Assembly (NCBI GenBank): GCA_934725785.1
Contig: CAKVCS010000042.1
Span: forward strand, 1-7,853
Direction of reading: 5' to 3'
DNA length: 7,853 bases
Source of the DNA: an uncultured Bacteroidales bacterium
Lineage (GTDB): Bacteria; Bacteroidota; Bacteroidia; Bacteroidales; Marinilabiliaceae
Part shown: one piece after another, positions 1 to 7,000 of the stretch
Numbering within the stretch: the stretch's first letter is position 1
Layout of the letters: the number at the start of each line of letters is the position of its first letter
Notes under the pieces: generated by a model
The model's database searches: none
Seen by the model: the letters and a program-made list of their open reading frames with translations, nothing else
Told to the model about the DNA's origin: nothing
Position numbers and translations under genes: made by a program

Positions 1-75
1 GGAGAAGACATGCCGGCTGACTTGGCAGACATGCTTAGCTCACTGATTAAAGAAGCGGAAACCGCAAACGAATAA
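1..75 (+). CDS. sbcD: C-terminal end of probable exonuclease subunit SbcD (5' truncated)
   Basis: The first reading frame is open from base 1 and ends at the TAA at 73-75, giving the last 24 residues of a protein whose start lies left of the window. The tail is acidic and helical (it contains MPADLADMLSSLIKEAE). No catalytic motif of the Mre11/SbcD metallophosphatase is visible, because that domain lies further upstream. The call rests on context: sbcD is almost always directly upstream of sbcC, and here only 11 bases separate this stop from the sbcC start, so the two are almost certainly co-transcribed. SbcD would be the Mn-dependent nuclease subunit that cuts DNA ends and hairpins together with SbcC. 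The tail alone could not distinguish this from another gene. Confidence 0.7.
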   Translation, partial: GEDMPADLADMLSSLIKEAETANE

Positions 76-86
76 AATAGAGGGAC

Positions 87-2996
87 ATGAAAATAAACAG
101 ACTCCGGATTCACAACCTGACAACCATAACTGACGCGGAGATAGACTTCACGTCCGGGCCGCTTGCGGAACAATCCATATTCCTGATAACCGGCCAGACA
201 GGTTCGGGAAAGACAAGCATCCTCGACGCCATAACACTCGCACTTTTCAACGAGGCGGCAAGATTTGGTAAAAAAGAGAAGGAAGCAAGATTCGAAGACC
301 CTCTCGGCGAATTTGGCGACCAGGAAAATGACGTGAGAAGGCTCGTGAGGCGAGGAGCGGACAAGTGCGAGATTGAGCTAACATTCGAAGGCAACGACGG
401 AGACAAATATACGGCGATATGGAGCGTAAAGAAAAATAAAAAGAGCGGGAAGTTTGGCAACGTCGACCGCACACTGATTTCCCGCAATGGGTCAATAGAC
501 GGGATAACAAGAGTGGATTATGCCATAAAGAGCGTCATAAACATAGACTTTGTACAATTTTGCCGCACTACGATGCTGGCTCAGGGCGAGTTTACCAGGT
601 TCTTGCGGAGCAAGAGCGATGATAAATCATTAATACTCGGCAAGATTATCGACGTCGACATCTATGCTAAAATAGGCCAGAGCATATTCGAAAAAGAGAA
701 GGAGGCTAAAACCGCGATAGATAAAAAAGAGGATGCCCAAAAGCAGCTTAACGTGATGACGGAGGAGGAACTTAAGACCGCCAAGGACAGACTCTCCGCC
801 CTGAATACTGAATGTAAAGCCCTCACTATCAAGGTAAACGAGCTTAAGACGAAAATAGACTGGCTGGCAAGCATAGGCGTAGCCAAGTCAAAACTTAAGA
901 GAAGCGAGCAAGAGGTAGCCGAGGCCGACAGGTACATAAAGTCTCCCGAAATGGCCAAACTGAAAGCGGACATAACGCTTTGGGACAAGACAGAGACCCT
1001 AAGGAGGCTAATAGACGAAAAAGAGAGCGGCCAAAGAGAGTGCGACTCTGAAATAAAGAAGGCAGGCGACATGGCATCACTTTTTGACAAATGCGACGCC
1101 GCACTACAAAAAGCGCAGAAGACAACAGACGAACTCGCTGAGAAGCTCCGCAGAGCCGATGACGAACTGCGACAGAGCCTAAAAGCATATGGCGAGGCCG
1201 CGCCACAGAGCAAGCACGATGCGCAGGTCGCAAGGGACAAGGCAGCCGCTGAAATCATGCATATCGGCAGAGCCAGGACGACGTTAGAACGCCTGAAAAT
1301 TGCAACCAGAGACTTAAAAGACAAAGAGACAAGCGTCTCGGAATGCGAAAAGAGGCTCAACGAACTCTCCGCAAGAGCTGAAGAAGCTAAAAAAGACAAA
1401 AACGTCAAAGAGCTGAAAGCCAAGGAGGCTAAAGAAAAATATGACGCCATTGTCGAGAAATGCGGCCACGCCGCGGAAATCATCAAGATGCTGCACAAGG
1501 GGGACAGGTGCCCTGTGTGCGGCGGCACGATAGGCGACATGCCGTCGGAGGACGAGTTCGATGGCATAAAGGCGCCACTTGCCAAAGAGAGCCAAATGGC
1601 AAAGCAGGCTTCAGACAAGGCCGCCAAGACGTATGCGGACACCTATGCAGAGCTTGCGGCCATCCAAACCCAACTGCGGACAGAAAGCGCAGCAATGGCC
1701 AAAGCACAGGAGACGCACAAGGCGCGATGCCGCGAAATGGCATCGGAGGTGACAAACTGCGGACTGACGACGGAATGGGACTTCAACAACATAGAAGCCC
1801 TTGAATCCACGCTCTCGAACATGGAAAAAGAGTGCCGCAGAAAAGACGACGCCCTTAAAGCAATATGCTCGCTCTTTGACGCGAAAGAGGCGGCCCTGAG
1901 CAACATTAACATGCTGAGACCACAATTTGAAGAGGCTAAGGATAAAAAGGACAAGGTGCTCGCAGTGACCCCGGGATGGAAAGACCGCCAACCGAGCACG
2001 GTGCCAACAACAGGCGAGAGCATTGTAGCACAATGGTCTAACCTGCTGACGACCGTGACGTCTTGGAAAAACAGGATTTGTGAATTGAAGAGGCTTACGG
2101 CAGAGAAAGAAAATGAGATAGCGGCAGAGCTGACAAAGCAGAACATATTGGACTACAACGCAGTGACATCACTAAAGTCCGCTTACACGGCCGACGACGT
2201 CAAGAGGGCGAGAAACACATGCGCTGAAGCAGAAAAAAGGCTCGCCTCAGCCCTGCGAAGTCAGCAAGACGCCAACGCGGCCGTAAGCGAGCTGGAAAAG
2301 AGCAAACCAGAACTGGCTGAGAACGAGAACGCCACAAGCCTTAGCAACGAGGCCGAAAGGGTAAAGCGGCAGACGGAGGAGAGCAACCGCGAGATTGGCC
2401 GTCTGGAAGCGACCATCAAATCGGACGCAGAGAACAGGAAGACGCGCGACAGACTGACTGCGGAACTATCAATACTAAACGCGGCTCATGAGAAATGGGA
2501 GATACTTAATAGCGTAATTGGCGACCAGAAAGGGAAAAACTTCAAAAAGATTGCCTTGAGCTACATTTTCGAGGAGATTCTGCACTACGCCAATGAGCAC
2601 TTGCGCCTGCTGACGGCCAACCGTTTCACACTTGAGGCTCAAGGGACACTTGGCATAGCCATACGCGACGCGTTCCATTGCGACGCCATTCAGACACCGA
2701 CGAACCTGTCGGGCGGCGAGAGTTTCATGGTGTCGTTGGCTCTGGCGCTCGGGCTCGCGTCAATGTCGCGAGCAGGGAACTCCTCATGCGACATACTTTT
2801 CATTGACGAGGGATTCGGCACCCTTGATGACGAATGTCTGGAAAAAGTGATGACAATGCTGGAGCGGCTTCGCGAAAGCGGTGGCAAGAGGGTCGGCATC
2901 ATCAGCCATGTGGACGTGCTGCGCGAGCGCATCCCCGCCCAGGTGAGGGTGGAGAAGGTCAATATGTCGCAAAGCCGTGTAACCGTTGTCGGTTAG
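87..2996 (+). CDS. sbcC: SbcC, ATPase / coiled-coil subunit of the SbcCD DNA nuclease (Rad50 family)
   Basis: Complete 969-residue Rad50/SbcC-type SMC-like ATPase. With SbcD it forms a complex that degrades double-strand ends and opens DNA hairpins and cruciforms, using ATP to gate the nuclease. Visible in order: an N-terminal ATPase half with Walker A GQTGSGKT (36-43) and a Q-loop around MLAQGEF (Gln166); a long charged coiled coil (about 190-470); the zinc hook CPVC (Cys475, Cys478), which dimerises two molecules; a returning coil (about 485-800); and a C-terminal ATPase half with signature LSGGE (874-878), Walker B ILFIDE (903-908), D-loop GTLDDE (911-916) and switch His941 in IISHVD. All catalytic motifs are intact. 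It is somewhat shorter than the E. coli protein (about 1048 residues), which suggests a shorter coil. ATG at 87 is chosen because the protein begins with the family-typical MKINRLRIHNL. A purine stretch AGAGGGA sits only two bases upstream, too close for an ideal ribosome site. The stop codon overlaps that of the convergent downstream gene. Confidence 0.97.
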   Translation: MKINRLRIHNLTTITDAEIDFTSGPLAEQSIFLITGQTGSGKTSILDAITLALFNEAARFGKKEKEARFEDPLGEFGDQENDVRRLVRRGADKCEIELTFEGNDGDKYTAIWSVKKNKKSGKFGNVDRTLISRNGSIDGITRVDYAIKSVINIDFVQFCRTTMLAQGEFTRFLRSKSDDKSLILGKIIDVDIYAKIGQSIFEKEKEAKTAIDKKEDAQKQLNVMTEEELKTAKDRLSALNTECKALTIKVNELKTKIDWLASIGVAKSKLKRSEQEVAEADRYIKSPEMAKLKADITLWDKTETLRRLIDEKESGQRECDSEIKKAGDMASLFDKCDAALQKAQKTTDELAEKLRRADDELRQSLKAYGEAAPQSKHDAQVARDKAAAEIMHIGRARTTLERLKIATRDLKDKETSVSECEKRLNELSARAEEAKKDKNVKELKAKEAKEKYDAIVEKCGHAAEIIKMLHKGDRCPVCGGTIGDMPSEDEFDGIKAPLAKESQMAKQASDKAAKTYADTYAELAAIQTQLRTESAAMAKAQETHKARCREMASEVTNCGLTTEWDFNNIEALESTLSNMEKECRRKDDALKAICSLFDAKEAALSNINMLRPQFEEAKDKKDKVLAVTPGWKDRQPSTVPTTGESIVAQWSNLLTTVTSWKNRICELKRLTAEKENEIAAELTKQNILDYNAVTSLKSAYTADDVKRARNTCAEAEKRLASALRSQQDANAAVSELEKSKPELAENENATSLSNEAERVKRQTEESNREIGRLEATIKSDAENRKTRDRLTAELSILNAAHEKWEILNSVIGDQKGKNFKKIALSYIFEEILHYANEHLRLLTANRFTLEAQGTLGIAIRDAFHCDAIQTPTNLSGGESFMVSLALALGLASMSRAGNSSCDILFIDEGFGTLDDECLEKVMTMLERLRESGGKRVGIISHVDVLRERIPAQVRVEKVNMSQSRVTVVG

Positions 2997-3763
2997 ACTC
3001 CGCGCGCCGCCTTGATTGTCTCGTAGGCATCCTGGATCTCCTTGAATTTATCGGCAGCTTTCTTCTGCGCCTCCTCGCCTTGCGTCGCATACCGGTCGGG
3101 GTGGTATTTCTTTACGAGATTACGGTATGCCGTCTTGACCTCCTCGTTTGTGGCATCCGCCCCCACCCCGAGGGCCTTGTAGGCCGCGGTCACGCTGTTC
3201 GCCTGCCGATATGCCCTTCCGCCAGTCCCGCCATTGTTGTAACCTCGCTCACCGCCATTGACGTGGAGGCGAGAAGTCACCCTTTGCACGTCAATGTTCG
3301 AGAGGCCCATATAATACGACAGGTTCACGACTGTCTGCACCTCGGACTCCGTGATGATTCCGTCGGCCTCGACTATGAGACACAGGATTTCAGCAATCCT
3401 AAGCCTGTCGGAGTAAGACACCATAGAGCCAATGCGCATGGCAGCGAGGCGGGTGTCAAAATCAGTCTTCAGTATGTCGCGCAACCGCAGCAACGCGGAC
3501 TTCGCCTGCACTTCACCAAACTGCGTCACGAGCACTTGCTTGACGATGTCAAGCTCAGACCTCGTCACGCGGCCATCGGCCTTCATAGCCGCCGCCAAAA
3601 CCTTGAGCAGAGCCTCCTCGAAGCTGACACTCTCCCCTTTGGTTTCTCGACCGCCATAGCCGCCCCTGGGCTCTGAGCTGGAGCCACTTCCACGGTCGGA
3701 GAATAAACTGAACAAGCCCTTGAGTACGTAAAACAGGAATATAAGCTTGATTATGAAGAACAT
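2993..3763 (-). CDS. DjlA-like membrane-anchored co-chaperone (TM segment, TerB domain, C-terminal J domain)
   Basis: A 256-residue protein starting at the ATG at 3763-3761. Visible parts: one hydrophobic membrane segment right at the N-terminus (about 2-21, FFIIKLIFLFYVLKGLF); a Gly/Ser-rich linker (24-45); a helical TerB-like domain (about 46-165) with two acidic repeats, KADGRVTRSE (61-70) and EADGIITESE (132-141), which is the duplicated motif that binds metal in TerB; a Gly/Asn-rich linker (about 169-183); and a J domain (about 190-256) with the catalytic HPD tripeptide at 221-223. This is the architecture and approximate length of E. coli DjlA (271 residues), a membrane-bound partner that stimulates the DnaK ATPase. 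The HPD motif implies a working J domain. The substrate is unknown. The frame stays open upstream to an ATG at 3937, but that extension contains the gene's own promoter and has no domain-like sequence, so 3763 is preferred. The gene converges on sbcC with overlapping stops. Confidence 0.9.
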   Translation of the reverse strand: MFFIIKLIFLFYVLKGLFSLFSDRGSGSSSEPRGGYGGRETKGESVSFEEALLKVLAAAMKADGRVTRSELDIVKQVLVTQFGEVQAKSALLRLRDILKTDFDTRLAAMRIGSMVSYSDRLRIAEILCLIVEADGIITESEVQTVVNLSYYMGLSNIDVQRVTSRLHVNGGERGYNNGGTGGRAYRQANSVTAAYKALGVGADATNEEVKTAYRNLVKKYHPDRYATQGEEAQKKAADKFKEIQDAYETIKAARGV

Positions 3764-3802
3764 CTGTTGCTGTTTATGTTGTCTTGTATAGAGCGCAAAG
3801 GC

Positions 3803-3816
3803 CAGCGTCCACGCTG
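3803..3816 (-). promoter_or_regulatory. Small perfect hairpin in the leader of the DjlA-like gene
   Basis: The sequence CAGCG-tcca-CGCTG is a 5-base-pair perfect stem with a 4-base loop. It lies about 40 bases upstream of the start codon, inside the predicted 5' untranslated leader. It could affect transcript stability or translation, but no U-run follows it, so it is not a typical terminator. A stem this short can occur by chance. Confidence 0.3.
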
Positions 3817-3870
3817 ATGTTACATACCAAAAGCTGCGCGCACCACCACGGAGCACTGCGCTGACGCCGC

Positions 3871-3901
3871 CAAAGGTAGAAGTTAATCGGGGATAATGCA
3901 A
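3871..3901 (-). promoter_or_regulatory. Bacteroidota-type sigma-70 (sigma-ABfr) promoter for the DjlA-like gene
   Basis: On the minus strand the -7 element TACCTTTG (3878-3871) matches the Bacteroidota consensus TAnnTTTG exactly. Exactly 20 bases upstream lies a TTG (3901-3899, in context ATTG) that fits the -33 element at the usual 19-21 base spacing. Transcription would start at about 3863-3867, giving a leader of about 100 bases before the ATG at 3763. The promoter also argues against a start at 3937. Confidence 0.7.
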
Positions 3902-3925
3902 TCTTTTAGAACTGAGTAACGCTCC

Positions 3926-3937
3926 TTGATATATCAA
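3926..3937. promoter_or_regulatory. 12-base perfect palindrome TTGATATATCAA, possible operator
   Basis: TTGATATATCAA equals its own reverse complement over all 12 bases. It sits about 25 bases upstream of the -33 element of the minus-strand promoter and about 130 bases upstream of the plus-strand lipoprotein start. That position would suit a dimeric regulator acting on one or both divergent genes. No regulator gene is in the window, and a single AT-rich palindrome of this size can arise by chance. Confidence 0.3.
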
Positions 3938-4003
3938 AATCCATTCCTATCAGTAAAGCGAGAAAGATGAAGCCCGTATGGCATACTGTTTGAGGTGAGA
4001 AAT

Positions 4004-4066
4004 ATGACCGTAAAAAAGAAACAACGCCACGTGGTGAGACGTAAAGCACTTGGTTTGCTCACATAA
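4004..4066 (+). CDS. Possible 20-codon basic leader ORF abutting the alpha-2-macroglobulin start
   Basis: An ATG at 4004 opens a frame reading MTVKKKQRHVVRRKALGLLT and ending in TAA at 4064-4066, directly followed by the ATG of the next gene in the same frame (TAAATG). It has a better ribosome-binding sequence than the big gene: AGGTGA at 3993-3998, 5 bases before its ATG. The peptide is very basic and resembles no family I know. It could be a leader peptide whose translation passes ribosomes to the lipoprotein gene by termination and reinitiation. It could equally be non-coding leader RNA, since basic short ORFs arise easily in A-rich sequence. Nothing here proves translation. Confidence 0.22.
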   Translation: MTVKKKQRHVVRRKALGLLT

Positions 4067-7000
4067 ATGAAACACACGAGAAACAGAACAGGCATGGACA
4101 GATTGAAACGAATGACGGCACGCATCGGCGCTATAATAGCCGCCGCGTTTTGCACAGCCGCCTGCGGGGACGAGACTCCGTCAGGATCGAACAAATACGT
4201 GACGACGTTCACGACTGGAGTCATTTCGCGATATGAAAGCGTGTACATCATCTTGGCGGACAGCATTCCCCAGAAAGTCATGGGGACGGTGAAGCCAGAC
4301 GAAGTAGTGTCGATATCACCATCCGTCGATGGACGGTTTTCATATGAGAACAACCGAACAATATCATTCACGCCAAATGACGAATTTGAGCGAGACAAGG
4401 CATACACCGTGAAGGCTCGGATAGACAAGCTATTCGGAGAGGCCAAAGGCGCAGACAAGAGGTTCGTATTCACCTTCTCCACGCAGCCGTTGGCATTCGC
4501 CGGCAGCCTGGCCGACCTTGAGCCGGAGGGGGAGGACACGTATGACATAAGCTTCAGCATAAGATCCCTTGACAGGGAGGACTCGCTCACCGTGAGCAAG
4601 AGCGTAAAGGCCTCGGAGGGCGCGACGAAATGGGAGGAAGATGGGGACGGCAGGAACCGCAAAATGAGCGTGAGAGTCCAATCTCAGAGCAGTAGCCATG
4701 AGTTGCTGATATACGACCACAAAGACAGCGTCATTGCCAAGGCCGTAGTTCCTGGAACCGATGACATAAGCATATATGAGGTGACGTACAAACAGGACGA
4801 GGGGCAGCGTTTCATAGAAATCTCTTTCACTAAAGATTTAGACCCATCGCAGCAAAAAGCAGGGTTGGCGTACATCGTGGACAATAGCAACGCCATGGTC
4901 GCGGCCTCGGGCAACAAGCTCCGCCTTTTCCCAGACGGAGGCTTGCGCGAGGCGACAGTGTTCATATCCGGCGCAATACGGTCGACCGACGGCCATACGC
5001 TGGGAGAGGACGCAATCCGCAAAGTCGAGATTCATAGCGGGAAGCCAGACGTGCAATTCACATCGAAAGGGACAATAATCCCGCAAATTGGCAAAGTCTC
5101 CATCCCGTTCAGGAGCATCGGCATGAGGGGGGTGAGAGTCCGCGTGTTCAGAGTTTACAAAAACAACATGTGCGACTGGCTACAGGCCAATGACATTGAC
5201 AACTGCGACCACCTCGCCCGGTACGGCACGCCCGTGGCGGTGAAAACACTGATGCTGGACAAAGACGGCATAGACTTGATGAAGTGGCACACGTTCGGCA
5301 TAAACCTATCCGACATAATGGAGGCCGAGCCTGGAACGATATACCGCGTAGAGCTGGAAATGGACAAAGACCTTTCGGCCTGGCCCAACGTGGAGAACGC
5401 AGGTTTCGACCTGAAGACAGCCGCAGCTAAGGACGAGCTTGTGCTAAACGGGCTGCGCAAGACATTCAACAACGGCGACATGTGGTATTTCCCAAACAGC
5501 GGCCGATGGGGTTGGTGCGCCGACGACGACCCAAGTAAAGCGGCTTATTATGACGAAAGGCCCATCATTGGGCGAAATATATTGGCCACAAACATAGGAC
5601 TTACAGCTGTTTCGGGCGGCGAGGGAAGGCTTCGCTGCTTCGCCTTGAGCCTGCCAGACGCCGCCCCGTTGTCTGGCGTAACTATCAAAGTCTACAGTAT
5701 CCAGAACCAGCTAATCTGCACCACCAAGACCAATTCGGCCGGAATGGCAGACATCGAGTATGACCCGATCAAGGGGATGCCACAGTACATTGTGGCGGAA
5801 GACGGGGACGACACGTCCTTCCTGCGGGTGGCACGAGGCGAAGACTTGTCGACCAGCACCTTCGACGTATCGGGCGAAGAGGTGCAAAGCGGCATAAAGT
5901 GCTTCCTTTACGGCGAGCGCGGCGTATGGAGGCCCGGCGATGACATCCACATCACGGCCATAGTGCAAGGCCAGGACGTCGCACTGCCAGCCAACCACCC
6001 CGTCACGCTGGAGTTGCGCACGCCACTCGGAACACTATACGAGAGCCAGACATCTACAGACGGGGCTATGGGCGTGTACACGTTCCGCATGCCGACCGAG
6101 GCCAATGCGGCAACAGGCGTATGGGAGGCCAAGGCAATAGCGGGTTCTGCCACATTCGCAAAGAAGATAAGAGTAGAGACCATAAAGCCAAACAGGCTGA
6201 AAATAGCCCTGGGTCTTCCAGCGACCATAGGCAGGGGCCTTGACCAGAAGGTAAGCCTTCACACCGAATGGCTGACAGGCGCAAAAGCGCATGACATGAA
6301 ATATTCGGTGACGGCCTCGATGCGACCAGCTCACACAACTTTCGTCAAATACGCCGATTACGTATTTGACGACCCGACAAGGTCACAATTCGCGACGCAG
6401 GACGAGACCGTAGCTTTCGGGACCACCGACTCAAACGGCGACGCCACCCTATGCTTGTCGCCCGAAACGAGGGGTGCGGCCCCCGGAATGCTGCAAGCAA
6501 GCATAACAACGAAAATTGTGGAGCCATCAGGCGAATATAGCACAGACGTAAGCAGATGCCTGTTCTCGCCGTTTGACAAGTACGTCGGCCTCAAAACGCC
6601 TCAAAAGGGCAAACAGCAGTTGGACTGTGGCAAAGACTACGAGTTCTCGGTCTTATCTGTGTCGGAGAATGGCATTCCGCAGGGTGACGACGAGCTGAAA
6701 GTGAACATATATAAGGTAGAGTACTGGTGGTGGTGGAGTTCATCCAATGAGGAGATGGCAAACTACACGGCCCAGCAATGGCGCAACCCGGTCAAATCGT
6801 TCACAGTCAAGACAAAGTCCGATGGCAAGGCCAGCTTTAAGTTTAAGGCTACCAAAGCGGACTGGGGCGTATACCTTATAAGCGTAAGCAACCCTAAGAG
6901 CGGACACTCCACGGGCGCCCTCGCATACTTCGACTGGCCAGAGATGACCGGGCGAGACCTTAATGGCGAGGCCTCTGCCGTGGCTCTCGACGTGTCGGCG

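Larger units (their letters stand above)
3764..4066. other. Divergent intergenic region between the DjlA-like gene and the alpha-2-macroglobulin gene
   Basis: About 300 bases between two divergently transcribed genes. The left part is the leader and promoter of the minus-strand gene. The middle holds a 12-base palindrome. The right part (about 3938-4066) should carry the start signals of the plus-strand lipoprotein gene. There I find no convincing TAnnTTTG promoter, only a weak TTTG at 3989-3992 followed after 18 bases by TAAAAAAG, plus a possible 20-codon ORF. No tRNA, riboswitch or factor-independent terminator is apparent. Confidence 0.7.

Noticed and set aside
662..1642. Minus-strand 326-codon frame opposite the sbcC coiled coil
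   Set aside because: The translation is a Ser/Leu/Ala-rich mirror of the Lys/Glu-rich coiled-coil codons, a common artefact, with no domain or start signals.
2997..3012. GC-rich CCGCGCGCCGCC just after the sbcC stop as a possible terminator
   Set aside because: It does not form a proper stem followed by a U-run, and it encodes the conserved C-terminal residues of the convergent gene.
2834..3676. Plus-strand 280-codon frame running across the sbcC 3' end and the DjlA-like gene
   Set aside because: It overlaps the conserved C-terminal ATPase motifs of sbcC in another frame and is antisense to a well-supported J-domain gene. Its translation has no recognisable domain.
3967..3993. Second tiny ORF (ATG to TGA, 8 codons) upstream of the mini-ORF
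   Set aside because: It is too short to judge, has no recognisable content, and such frames are common by chance.
3989..4018. Possible plus-strand promoter TTTG, 18 bases, TAAAAAAG, in front of the alpha-2-macroglobulin gene
   Set aside because: Only the TA and the final G of the -7 element match TAnnTTTG, and the spacing is slightly short. It also overlaps the ribosome-site-like AGGTGA of the mini-ORF, so it is too weak to list as a feature.
4027..4034. Palindrome CCACGTGG within the leader of the alpha-2-macroglobulin gene
   Set aside because: Eight bases of palindrome are expected by chance in a region this size, and it falls within the possible mini-ORF with no matching partner site.
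3934..4662. Minus-strand 242-codon frame opposite the alpha-2-macroglobulin 5' end
   Set aside because: It is antisense to the signal peptide and first domains of a clearly coding gene, would span the divergent promoter region, and shows no family motifs.
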